From the NCBI RefSeq assembly GCF_000179555.1, contig NZ_AECZ01000006.1:1-64000 (forward strand): a DNA stretch of 64,000 bases, given 5' to 3'. Origin of the DNA: Solidesulfovibrio fructosivorans JJ] (GTDB lineage: Bacteria > Desulfobacterota > Desulfovibrionia > Desulfovibrionales > Desulfovibrionaceae). Positions 43,679-51,612 of the stretch are shown here, piece by piece (position 1 is the stretch's first letter; each line of letters opens with the position of its first letter). The translations under genes and the position numbers were made by a program. Under the pieces are notes generated by a model. That model was not told where the DNA came from, made no database searches, and saw nothing but the letters and a program-made list of their open reading frames with translations.

Positions 43679-44041
43679 GGGGAGTCGGACAGGTCGTCGT
43701 CGCGGGCCTTTTGGCCCGGGGAGGAAAGTCCGGGCTCCGCAGGGCGGGACGCTGGGTAACCCCCAGCGGGAGCGATCCCGGGAGAGCGCCACAGAAAGCA
43801 AACCGCCGGCGCTTGCGCCGGTAAGGGTGAAACGGTGGGGTAAGAGCCCACCAGTTGCCGCGGTGACGCGGCAAGCTCGGCAAGCCCCGTTCGGAGCAAA
43901 ACCAAATAGGAGGGCGTCAAGGCTGGCCCGGCCGTGCCCTCGGGTAGGTTGCTTGAGGCCGCGGGCAATCGCGGTCCTAGAGGAATGACGACCGCCCCGG
44001 AATCTCCGGGGAACAGAACCCGGCTTATCGGCCGGCTCCCC
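43679..44041 (+). ncRNA. rnpB: RNase P RNA, bacterial class A
   Basis: Catalytic RNA that matures tRNA 5' ends. Conserved segments are present in order: GAGGAAAGTCCGGGCTCC, the ACAGAAAGCAAACCGCC region, GGGTGAAACGGTGGGGTAAG, AGAGGAATGACGACCGCC, and ACAGAACCCGGCTTATCG. The ends pair as helix P1 (GGGGAGTCGG at 43679 with CCGGCTCCCC at 44032-44041), which fixes the boundaries. The T-run CCTTTTTTCC at 44041-44050 would end transcription. It lies 38 bases before ispDF. Confidence 0.97.
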
Positions 44042-44079
44042 CTTTTTTCCACCTTCTACCTGATTATCGAGGATACCCC

Positions 44080-45282
44080 GTGTCCGTTTGGACCGTTCTG
44101 CTCGCCGCCGGTTCGGGAACCCGGCTCGCCGAAGCCTCGGGCGGCGTCAAAAAACAGTTTCTGCGCCTTGGCGGCAAGCCGCTGTACTGGCGGTCGCTTT
44201 CCACCTTTGCCCGCTGCCCGGACATTGCCGGCGTGATGGTGGTGTTTCCGCCGGCCGATCTGGACGCAGCCCGAAAGGCGTTGGCCGGACTGCTCGCCGC
44301 CCATGATCCGGGCGTGGCGGTTCTCACCACGGCCGGAGGCGTTCGCCGGCAGGATTCGGTCCAAAACGGCCTTGCCGCGCTGCCCTCAGACTGCCGCTTC
44401 GTGCTCGTCCACGACGCGGCGCGGCCCTTTGTCGATCCCGCGCTTGTCGGCCGGGTCATAACCGCCCTTCGCGAGGGACACGAGGCCGTCATTCCGGTGC
44501 TGCCCGTCACGGACACCATCAAGGAAGTGCGCGAAGAAACGGTGCTGGCCACCTTTGACCGCAGCCGGCTGGCCGCCGTGCAGACCCCGCAAGGCTTTGA
44601 CGCGGCCCTTTTGCGCCAGGCCTTCGCCCACGCCGGCGAGGAGTTCACCGTCACCGACGACGCAAGCCTCGTCGAGCACCTCGGCCGTCCCGTCCACACC
44701 GTGCCCGGCCACCCGGACAACCGGAAAATCACCAATCCCGAGGATCTGGCCTTGCTCGAAGACGCCACTCCGTCGCCCGTGCCCGTGGTCGGCTACGGCT
44801 ACGACGTGCACCGCTACGCCAACCCGGCCCATCCCGGCAAACAGCCGGCCCGGCCCATGAAGCTCGGCGGCTATCCCATCCTCGGCGCGCCCGAGGTGCT
44901 GGCCCATTCCGACGGCGACGTGCTGCTGCACGCGCTGACCGACGCCATTCTCGGCTGCGTGGCCGGCGGCGACATCGGCCAGCTTTTTCCGGACAGCAAT
45001 CCCGACTTCGACAACATGGCCTCGGGGGTGTTCGTCAGCGAGGCGCTGCTCCTGGCGCGCGAAGCGGGGCTGACCATCACCCACGTGGACCTGACCATCA
45101 TCGCCCAGGTTCCACGCATCGGCCCCCACGCCCAGGCCATCCGCCTGAACGTGGCGGCGCTTCTTAGCCTCGACAAATCCCGCGTGAACCTGAAAGCCAC
45201 GACCGAGGAAGGACTGGGATTTACCGGCGAGAAAAAAGGCATCAAGGCCATCGCCCTGGTCACGGGCTGGAAGCGCAGTTAA
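44080..45282 (+). CDS. ispDF: bifunctional IspD/IspF of the MEP isoprenoid pathway
   Basis: Fusion enzyme of 400 residues catalysing two non-consecutive steps of isoprenoid precursor synthesis. Residues 1-232 are IspD (CDP-ME synthase): LLAAGSGTRL, FVLVHDAARPFV, LAAVQTPQGFD, ENPEDL-like ITNPEDLAL. Residues 238-400 are IspF (MECDP synthase): GYGYDVHRYA with the metal-binding Asp and His, VLAHSDGDVLLHALTDAILG, and NLKATTEEGLGFTG. The GTG at 44080 has GAGGA 6 bases upstream. The fusion is common in delta- and epsilonproteobacteria. Confidence 0.97.
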   Translation: MSVWTVLLAAGSGTRLAEASGGVKKQFLRLGGKPLYWRSLSTFARCPDIAGVMVVFPPADLDAARKALAGLLAAHDPGVAVLTTAGGVRRQDSVQNGLAALPSDCRFVLVHDAARPFVDPALVGRVITALREGHEAVIPVLPVTDTIKEVREETVLATFDRSRLAAVQTPQGFDAALLRQAFAHAGEEFTVTDDASLVEHLGRPVHTVPGHPDNRKITNPEDLALLEDATPSPVPVVGYGYDVHRYANPAHPGKQPARPMKLGGYPILGAPEVLAHSDGDVLLHALTDAILGCVAGGDIGQLFPDSNPDFDNMASGVFVSEALLLAREAGLTITHVDLTIIAQVPRIGPHAQAIRLNVAALLSLDKSRVNLKATTEEGLGFTGEKKGIKAIALVTGWKRS

Positions 45283-45364
45283 AGGGTGTGGGAAAAGGCC
45301 TGCCGTTTTTTTGGGGGAAGGTTCTCCCCAGGCCGGCAGTACACTCCAAGGAGACACCTTCCTT

Positions 45365-45697
45365 TTGATCGCCCATACGCCAACACCGCCGTATTATGCG
45401 GTCATCTTCACCTCGATCCGCACAGAGGGCGATAACGGGTATGCCGCCATGGCGGACAGAATGCTTGCCCTGGCGGCCGGCCAACCCGGCTATCTCGGCG
45501 TGGAATCGGCAAGGGATGCTGTGGGGATCACGGTTTCCTATTGGTCGGATCTCGAATCCATCACTCGATGGAAGCAAAATCTTCACCACCAAAATGCGCA
45601 GCGGCTTGGCCGGGAGAAATGGTATACGGCATTCCAAACGCGGGTGGTCAAAGTGGAGCGGGACAGCGGCATGAAGGAGCCGGAAAGCGGAACCTGA
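45365..45697 (+). CDS. antibiotic biosynthesis monooxygenase (ABM)-fold protein
   Basis: Small protein of 110 residues of the ABM fold: YYAVIFTSIRTEGDNGYAAM, GYLGVESARDAVGITVSYWS and DLESITRWKQNLHHQNAQRL. The last part with the HH pair is typical of a subgroup found in many bacteria; no activity is known. The start is set at TTG 45365 because AAGGAG lies 11 bases before it; an in-frame ATG at 45311 falls in a hairpin-rich stretch. Its 3' end overlaps the convergent acetyltransferase frame by 115 bases. Confidence 0.75.
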   Translation: MIAHTPTPPYYAVIFTSIRTEGDNGYAAMADRMLALAAGQPGYLGVESARDAVGITVSYWSDLESITRWKQNLHHQNAQRLGREKWYTAFQTRVVKVERDSGMKEPESGT

Positions 45698-46227
45698 TTG
45701 CAACGTCGCGGCAGCCCACAAACTCTATCTTTTCCCCTCAAGTATAGAACATATCTCGCATAAGGCGCTCCGGCAAAGGGCTCCAAATCCCTGTCCTTCA
45801 CGAATCCCATGCGTAAATAGAGCGGCAATGCGACGGTCATGATCGGACTGGTATGCAGGCCGATGCACGCGGAACCGTCCTGCTTGGCCCGCGCAATGCA
45901 AGCCTCCATGAGACGCCTTCCGATCCCCATGTTCCGATAGGCCGGTCGGGTCACCAACATGCGAATGGAAGGCCATCCTTCCGGAAAAACGACAGGGTCA
46001 GAGGCATTGGGCGGCAGGTAGGCCACAACGCCCAAAATGGTTTCGGAATTTCTGGCAACGATCAACCGCCCGTTTTCGGACAGCTTTGACATGCCACCAA
46101 TGGCCAGAAGGAGGCTTTCCCATTTTTCGGGAGCGTAACCGCTTTTGAGAACCTGCCAGCCCTCCACGGCCAGTGCGTCGATCGCCGGGTGGTCCTGGGC
46201 TTTCGCGTCCGTTATTTCGTAATGCAT
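45583..46227 (-). CDS. GNAT-family N-acetyltransferase with an over-long C-terminus
   Basis: Acetyl-CoA-dependent acetyltransferase, 214 residues as read. The GNAT core is at about 45-150: GRLIVARNSETILGVVAYL, SIRMLVTRPAYRNMGIGRRL (the acetyl-CoA P-loop) and IGLHTSPIMTVALPLYLRMG. The recognisable domain ends near ARYVLYLRG. The following 45 residues (Ser/Arg-rich) are read antisense to the ABM gene and match no family, so the original stop codon was probably lost. The substrate is unknown. Confidence 0.75.
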   Translation of the reverse strand: MHYEITDAKAQDHPAIDALAVEGWQVLKSGYAPEKWESLLLAIGGMSKLSENGRLIVARNSETILGVVAYLPPNASDPVVFPEGWPSIRMLVTRPAYRNMGIGRRLMEACIARAKQDGSACIGLHTSPIMTVALPLYLRMGFVKDRDLEPFAGAPYARYVLYLRGKDRVCGLPRRCNQVPLSGSFMPLSRSTLTTRVWNAVYHFSRPSRCAFWW

Positions 46228-46364
46228 TCCCTGGGCTCTCCGGACAGGCTGCCGCCCGGACAGCGATTAGCCGCCTTCCGGGCACACTATTATGGTTTCA
46301 GGAAGGGACGCACGCAAGCCGGGAGGACAAAGGTTTCCCTCCCGCGCTTTGCCCGCGAAACAGC

Positions 46365-47003
46365 TTACCGTGCGGCTTCCACGCGGAGGAGCCGTGGGCC
46401 GTGGTAGGTTCCGTCCGGGCCGAAATCGAGGGACAGCAGGGCCTGGCCGAGCACGGCGCAGGCGTGGCAGCCGTTTAAGAGCGGATAGGTGAAGACGAAG
46501 CCCTGGCCGCCGCCGGGCGGGGTGTCCACGGCGCTCGGGCCTTCGCCGGTCGGCCAGAACATGAGTTCGGGATGGGCCTTTTGCAAGGCGGCGTAAGTCG
46601 GGTCGGCGGCAAGCGGCAGGTCGGCAGGCTCGATTTCGCTCGAAACGAGCGTCGGCGAACCGTTGACCAGGTAGGTCACGGCGTTGGTGTTGGCCCGCAA
46701 CGGAAAAACCATCACCGCCACGTCCACTCGTCCCATTTCCTGAAAAGTTTCCATGTAGCCCTCGCCGTCGAGCATTTTGTTTACGGCCAGGGCTTCCGGC
46801 GTCGCGCCGGTCTGACGCATGATGCGGGCCAGGCAGTCGGTTGCGTCCTGCGCCTTTTGCAGACAGTCGGTCCAGGCGGCCTCGGGCAGCTTCCAGACGC
46901 CCTTCGGGCCGATGGTTTCCGCATCGCCGGCCAGGGCGATGCCTTGGCCCAAAAGCGTCCAGACGACCAGCCACACGATAATGCGACCATGCTTGGGTCC
47001 CAT
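46365..47003 (-). CDS. exported protein of unknown function
   Basis: Exported protein of 212 residues, not assigned to a family. The signal peptide is about residues 1-26 (IIVWLVVWTLLGQGIALAGD). The mature part is about 185 residues with four Cys, two of them in NGCHACAVLG near residue 180, which could form a disulfide or bind a ligand. AAGGAG lies 6 bases before the ATG. The wording CLARIMRQTGATPEALAVNK recalls periplasmic hypothetical proteins of Desulfovibrio. It stands alone. Confidence 0.6.
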   Translation of the reverse strand: MGPKHGRIIVWLVVWTLLGQGIALAGDAETIGPKGVWKLPEAAWTDCLQKAQDATDCLARIMRQTGATPEALAVNKMLDGEGYMETFQEMGRVDVAVMVFPLRANTNAVTYLVNGSPTLVSSEIEPADLPLAADPTYAALQKAHPELMFWPTGEGPSAVDTPPGGGQGFVFTYPLLNGCHACAVLGQALLSLDFGPDGTYHGPRLLRVEAAR

Positions 47004-47153
47004 GGGGTCTCCTTTTCCAACTTCCTACCGACATAGGGAGAATCGGGAGACTTCGCAAGCGGGGCGGCGCATCGGCGTCCAAGCGCCGTTGCGGCCGGTA
47101 GCGCCGGGCGTTAGGTTTTTTTTGACCGCCCGTTCAGGAATGCAAGGAGCCCC

Positions 47154-47966
47154 ATGCACGAAAAAACACTCGCCGCGAAGCCCCGGCCCGCTTTTGGCCG
47201 GGCGATCGGCATCGATTATTCCGGGGCCGCCACGGCGGAAACGGGGTTGGCGGGATTGCGCGTCTACACGGCGCAAGGGACCGCTCCGCCGACCGAGGCG
47301 CATACGCCGGAGTATGGCCGGAAGCATTGGTCGCGCCGGGAGCTGGCCGTCTGGCTCACGCAACGTCTTGGCGAGGATGTCCCGACCATTGTCGGCATCG
47401 ACCACGGGTTTTCCTTTCCCCTGCCCTACTTCGAGCGATACGGCTCGCCGCGCGATTGGCCGGCTTTTCTGGATGATTTCCAGGCATTCTGGCCGACCGA
47501 CGCGCCTTCGGTCACCGTGCAGCAGATCCGCGACGGCGCATATGGCAAGGAAGGGACGCGACCGGGCAACGCCCGCTGGCGGCGTCTGTCCGAGATCCGC
47601 ACGGGCCGGGCCAAGTCGGTGTTTCATTTCGATGTGCCGGGATCGGTGGCCAAGTCCACCCACGCCGGCCTGCCCTGGCTGCGATTTCTGCGGCGCGAGC
47701 TTGGCGACCGGGTGCATTTCTGGCCGTTTGACGGCTGGGATTTTCCGAGCGGGAAATCGGTCGTGGCCGAATGCTATCCCGCCTTGTGGAGCCGGAGCTT
47801 TCCGAGGGAAGGCCGCACCCAGGACCAGCAGGACGCGTACAGTCTGGCGGCATGGTTGCGCCGGGCTGATGCCGACGGCGCTTTGGCGGCGTGTTGCCGC
47901 CCCGCGCTGACCGCTTCGGAGCGGGCGACGGCGGCCATCGAGGGCTGGATTCTGGGAGTCGCCTAA
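47154..47966 (+). CDS. DUF429-like protein, putative RNase H-fold nuclease
   Basis: Soluble protein of 270 residues. The start of the domain, GRAIGIDYSGAATAETGLAG, has the Asp-containing first strand of the RNase H-like fold. VGIDHGFSFPLPYFERYG and the C-terminal QDQQDAYSLAAWLRRADAD supply further acidic residues in the expected order. DUF429 members are predicted nucleases with no settled role. AAGGAG precedes the ATG. It lies next to the CRISPR type I-C remnant, but no link is implied. Confidence 0.7.
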   Translation: MHEKTLAAKPRPAFGRAIGIDYSGAATAETGLAGLRVYTAQGTAPPTEAHTPEYGRKHWSRRELAVWLTQRLGEDVPTIVGIDHGFSFPLPYFERYGSPRDWPAFLDDFQAFWPTDAPSVTVQQIRDGAYGKEGTRPGNARWRRLSEIRTGRAKSVFHFDVPGSVAKSTHAGLPWLRFLRRELGDRVHFWPFDGWDFPSGKSVVAECYPALWSRSFPREGRTQDQQDAYSLAAWLRRADADGALAACCRPALTASERATAAIEGWILGVA

Positions 47967-48001
47967 GCGGCATGCCTCTCCCCCGCCCGAGACGCGGCGA
48001 G

Positions 48002-48105
48002 GTTTGTCACCGCCTCCCGTTCGGGGGGAGGACTGGCCGCCATAATCATTGGAGACCTTGAAATCGTGGTTTCAATCCACGCCCCCGCGTGGGGGGGGGG
48101 GCGAC
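48002..48105 (-). CRISPR. type I-C CRISPR array remnant with one spacer
   Basis: The unit at 48069-48105 reads GTTTCAATCCACGCCCCCGC then TGGGG...GCGAC. This is the reverse complement of the type I-C repeat of Desulfovibrio, with its G-run expanded to 11. A degenerate second unit at 48002-48033 keeps GTTT, the central CCC, five Gs and the GAC end (18 of 32 positions). The gap is 35 bases, a normal type I-C spacer length. A leader-like inverted repeat (GTGCGAACC... and ...GGTTCGCAC near 48237-48291) lies on the side where the leader should be. No cas gene is in the window. Confidence 0.65.
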
Positions 48106-48613
48106 TGTCGGTCCCGATACCCGGACAACACGGGGTTCTCCCCCGCATCTCCGCGAACCGACGTCAAAATGTATCCCTATCTTCCCTTGGCAAAGAACTC
48201 TCACCAAACAATCTACCGAAATCATTCCCCTCCGCAACCGTGCGAACCTCCCCGGCAATCCCTCCCCACTTGGGGTTCGCACAGCCAACCGCATCATACA
48301 GTCACGAGCAAGGCCACGTCCACGCCGACCATGCGCGCACAGCCGCATCGTGATCCCCCCATCCCCAGCCGATCGGCCGCCCTGCCAGCCCCTCTCCCCT
48401 TGGCCAGATGTACGCCACGCAAAATACGCAATATGCCGGCAATACGCGACATCACCATTCCAGTAACAACCGTGACCCTATATGACGTCACTAAAAATCT
48501 TTCTCGCGTGACAATATTGCACTTTTGTCAAATCATGTTGTACTCCACGCAACAGTCTCATTTTCCCTTTTATTTTTACAAAACTGAATTACGATTATCA
48601 GGTACCAAATAAC
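48106..48613. other. leader-like and promoter region without a gene
   Basis: About 500 bases between the CRISPR remnant and the uptake operon. It holds an inverted repeat of GTGCGAACC and GGTTCGCAC around 48237-48291, reminiscent of type I-C leaders. It then becomes AT-rich (48470-48613), with promoter-like TTGTCA and TTGTACT elements near 48525-48545 and a GATTATCA stretch near 48592. A metal-repressor site could lie here, but no good Fur box was found. Confidence 0.45.
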
Positions 48614-49813
48614 ATGTCTGCAAATGTAAGCGACATTCTCGACTTCACTGTTCAACATTTTTTGCGGCAATACCCCGATGGACGCCATCTGCTGGAGCTG
48701 GCCGGACTGACGCAAGAACCTTCCCACGAACAAAATGACCCCTTGTCCGCGTATCTCACTCTGGGAAGTCTGCTGCGCCACCGCGGCCTTGATCCGCGGG
48801 CGTTTCTGGAACTGGTGGCGGCCCGGCACGAGATGGCGGAAACGACGGGCAGACCGCTTTGGGTGGAGGCAAACGTCCCCTGCGCCCTGAAAGCGCCGCT
48901 GGAAATCGCCCTGAAACAGGCCGGCGAAATCCAGGGACGTGGGACACCCCCCGAAGCCCGGATCACGGTGCAATCCGAAAACGAGTCGTCCATCAGCAAT
49001 CAAGGCGACACCATCACCGACCTCGCCCGCATGCCCGACCTGACCATGGCCGCCGGATACAACACCCTGCTCGACCATGCATTCATGCGGCGATGGGCCA
49101 CAAAGGAACATTTCGCCGCCAACCCCGGCCGAAAGGTCAACCCCGCCCTGGCTCCGTACGGCTTTGCCGATCCGCAGGGCATTTACCGGGCCATCGGAGT
49201 CAACGTCTTCGTCTTCGTCATCGATCCCGTGCTGGCCAAGGGACGGGAAACGCCTGACGCCTGGGAAAAACTGCTGGACGAGGCCTTCGTCCGGGACGTG
49301 GCCGTCTGCGGCATGGGGGACAAGGTCAGCGGCTCGCTCATGCTGCACATCCAGGCCAAATTCGGCGACGACGCCGTGCGCCGCTTGGGACGCAACGTCC
49401 GCTGCGGCATGCACCCCTCCCAGGTCATCAAATTTCTCGGCACGGGCAGTCCCCAGAGCCCGGCCGTGGCCGTCATGCCGTATTTTTTCGCCCGCCTTGC
49501 CGACATACGCCGGCCAGCCACGGTGGTCTGGCCCCGCGACGGGGCGGTGGCCATGCCCTTTTTCCAGCTCGTCAAACGCAACGGCCCGGAAAAACTCGCC
49601 ACTCTCGCCGCCCACATGGAAGGGGCGGAGGTCGGACGCGTGTGCTCCGGAGCCTTTTTCCCCTCCCTCCACCCGGACGTGCCATGCCCCCTGCCCGAGG
49701 AAGCCAGCCTAGCCTGGCTCGGCTGGGACACGCTGCGCGAAAACGATCTGGCCGCCCTGCGCCGTCGGGCGGCAACCCTCTTCGAGGAGGGGCGCGGCGA
49801 GACCCGGCCGTGA
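48614..49813 (+). CDS. signal-less substrate-binding-like protein with DUF1858-like N-terminus
   Basis: Protein of 399 residues. Residues 5-75 resemble the small helical DUF1858 domain (LDFTVQHFLRQYPDGRHLLE, then LGSLLRHRGLDPRAFLELVA). Residues 110-395 look like a type 2 periplasmic-binding fold (ITDLARMPDLTMAAGYNTLL, AIGVNVFVFVIDPVLAKGRE, AVMPYFFARLADIRR). There is no signal peptide or lipobox, so it should be cytoplasmic. It heads an operon of FecCD permease, ATPase, TonB receptor and a true periplasmic binding protein, and its stop overlaps the permease GTG. Inference: it handles the imported metal, chelate or corrinoid inside the cell, or senses it. Confidence 0.65.
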   Translation: MSANVSDILDFTVQHFLRQYPDGRHLLELAGLTQEPSHEQNDPLSAYLTLGSLLRHRGLDPRAFLELVAARHEMAETTGRPLWVEANVPCALKAPLEIALKQAGEIQGRGTPPEARITVQSENESSISNQGDTITDLARMPDLTMAAGYNTLLDHAFMRRWATKEHFAANPGRKVNPALAPYGFADPQGIYRAIGVNVFVFVIDPVLAKGRETPDAWEKLLDEAFVRDVAVCGMGDKVSGSLMLHIQAKFGDDAVRRLGRNVRCGMHPSQVIKFLGTGSPQSPAVAVMPYFFARLADIRRPATVVWPRDGAVAMPFFQLVKRNGPEKLATLAAHMEGAEVGRVCSGAFFPSLHPDVPCPLPEEASLAWLGWDTLRENDLAALRRRAATLFEEGRGETRP

Positions 49814-50814
49814 CGCGCGTACGTCCCCTGCTGGCCTGGGGAGGCCTGTCGGCCCTGCTTTTGGCCCTGGCCGCCTTGTCCTTGTGCCTCGGCAAAATGC
49901 CGGTCTCCGCCAAGGAACTGGGACAATACGCCCTGGGCGGGCTCGATCCCCGGCGAGAGGCGACGCTCTCCAATCTGCTGTGGGCCATACGCGGCCCGCG
50001 CATATTGGCCGCCCTGGCCGCCGGGGCCGCCCTGGCCGCATCCGGCTCGGCCTATCAAGCCCTGCTCGTCAATCCGCTGGTTTCCCCGGGCATACTGGGC
50101 GTCCTGGCCGGCGCGTCCTTCGGAGCGGCCCTGGGGCTGTTGTGGTCCTGGTCCCTGGCCGGGGTTCAGGGGCTGGCCTTCGGCTTCGGGCTGGCCGCCG
50201 CCGGACTGGCCGTGCTGTTGTCGCTTTTCCAGGGCGAGAAGGCCGTCATGTCCATCGTCCTTGGCGGTGTCATCAGCGGGGCGCTGTTTTCGGCCCTGGT
50301 GTCCCTGGTCAAATACGTGGCCGACCCCTACAACCAACTGCCGAGCATCGTATTTTTCCTCATGGGCTCCCTGGCGCTGGTGGACGGCCGCACGACGGCG
50401 CTCGCTTGCCTCCCCATGCTCGCGGCGGTTTGCGGCCTGCTGCTGCTGGCCCGGCCCCTGGACGCCATGACCATGGGCGACGATGAGGCCGCAAGCCTCG
50501 GCGTGCGGGTCGGGCAAGTGCGGGGCGGAGTCATCGCCCTGGCCACTTTGGCCTCGGCGCTCACCGTGGTGGTCGGCGGCGTCATCGGCTGGGTGGGGCT
50601 CATCGCCCCCCATCTGGCCAGACGGCTTGTCGGGCCGTCCATGACGCGGCTGCTGCCGGCCTCGGCCCTGGTCGGCGCGGCCTACCTTCTGGCCATGGAC
50701 ACCCTGGCCCGCACCGCTTTCCCGGTCGAAGCGCCAGTGGGTATCCTGACGGCCCTTTGCGGCATTCCCTGCTTTGTCCTGCTGCTGCGCGCCAGACGCG
50801 GGAATTTCGCGTGA
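49810..50814 (+). CDS. FecCD/BtuC-family ABC permease
   Basis: Inner-membrane permease of 334 residues with about ten spans. Family wording includes IRGPRILAALAAGAALAASG, YQALLVNPLVSPGILGVLAG, GVIGWVGLIAPHLARRLVG, and the coupling-loop region near RVGQVRGGVIALATLASALT. These permeases import ferric siderophores, haem or cobalamin. The GTG at 49810 overlaps the upstream stop (GTGA), and its own stop overlaps the ATPase GTG. Cargo cannot be set from the permease alone. Confidence 0.92.
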   Translation: MTRVRPLLAWGGLSALLLALAALSLCLGKMPVSAKELGQYALGGLDPRREATLSNLLWAIRGPRILAALAAGAALAASGSAYQALLVNPLVSPGILGVLAGASFGAALGLLWSWSLAGVQGLAFGFGLAAAGLAVLLSLFQGEKAVMSIVLGGVISGALFSALVSLVKYVADPYNQLPSIVFFLMGSLALVDGRTTALACLPMLAAVCGLLLLARPLDAMTMGDDEAASLGVRVGQVRGGVIALATLASALTVVVGGVIGWVGLIAPHLARRLVGPSMTRLLPASALVGAAYLLAMDTLARTAFPVEAPVGILTALCGIPCFVLLLRARRGNFA

Positions 50815-51608
50815 ACGCCCTGTTCGCCCTCGAAAACGTGCGTCTGGGCCACGGACGACGCACGGTGCTGCGCGAGCTATCCTTCCACGTGGAAGAAGGC
50901 GGGATCACGGCCCTGCTCGGCCCCAACGGCTCGGGCAAGACCACGTTGCTGCGGGCGCTTATGGGCGTGCTCGCCCCGAAAGCCGGCACCATCCGGTTTC
51001 GCGGCCGCGATATCCGCTCCCTTTCCAGGCGCGCTCTGGCCCGTCGGATCGCCTACCTGCCCCAGCAACACCGCCCCGTCTTCCCCTACACCGTGGAGGA
51101 AGTGGCGCGGCTGGGTCTGTTGCCGCGTCGCGGCCCCCTTGCGCCCTACACCGCCGCCGACCGCGCCCTTGTCCGGGACTGTCTCGCCGAGCTTGGACTC
51201 GAGGCGCTGGCCGGCCGCCCCTACACCGAAATCAGCGGCGGCGAACGCCAGCTCACCCTGCTTGCCAGGGCGCTCATCCAGGGCGCGGACGTGGCCGTCA
51301 TGGACGAACCGGAATCCGCCCTGGATTTCGGCAACCAGCGCCGCCTGCTCGTCCGCATCGCCGCCCTGGCGGACGGCGGGCGCAGCTGCGTCTTTTCCAC
51401 CCACCTGCCCGAGCACGCCCTGGCCGTAGCCGACAGGGCCGTGTTGCTGGCGGGGGGACGGGTGCTGGACGTCGGTCCGACCGCGTCCGTGGTTACGCCC
51501 GAGCATCTGGCCATCATGTACGGCATCGAGGCCAAGCTGGCCTTTGTGGAGGGGATGTGGCGGGTCCTGCCGCCGCCTGTCAGGAAACACGGAAGCCTTG
51601 AGGAGTGA
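50811..51608 (+). CDS. FecE/BtuD-like ABC transporter ATP-binding protein
   Basis: ATPase of 265 residues: Walker A GPNGSGKTTLL (about 36-46), Q-loop in YLPQQHRPVF, signature ISGGERQLTLLARAL, Walker B VAVMDEPESALDFGNQ, and switch His in FSTHLPEHAL. It powers the FecCD permease. The GTG start overlaps the permease stop codon. It is followed directly by the TonB-dependent receptor gene, with GAGGAG at the end of this gene serving as that gene's ribosome site. Confidence 0.94.
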   Translation: MNALFALENVRLGHGRRTVLRELSFHVEEGGITALLGPNGSGKTTLLRALMGVLAPKAGTIRFRGRDIRSLSRRALARRIAYLPQQHRPVFPYTVEEVARLGLLPRRGPLAPYTAADRALVRDCLAELGLEALAGRPYTEISGGERQLTLLARALIQGADVAVMDEPESALDFGNQRRLLVRIAALADGGRSCVFSTHLPEHALAVADRAVLLAGGRVLDVGPTASVVTPEHLAIMYGIEAKLAFVEGMWRVLPPPVRKHGSLEE

Positions 51609-51612
51609 TGTG

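Noticed and set aside
43679-44041. Small open frames inside the RNase P RNA
   Set aside because: The conserved RNase P segments and P1 pairing explain the sequence; the frames lack ribosome sites and likeness.
45290-45340. Fourth copy of the convergent-gene hairpin
   Set aside because: It shares only the short GGGGGAAGGTTCTCCCC core and lies between co-directional genes, so it was not grouped with the others.
48580-48613. Possible Fur box before the uptake operon
   Set aside because: GATTATCA and neighbouring bases match only part of the 19-base consensus; too weak to list as a site.
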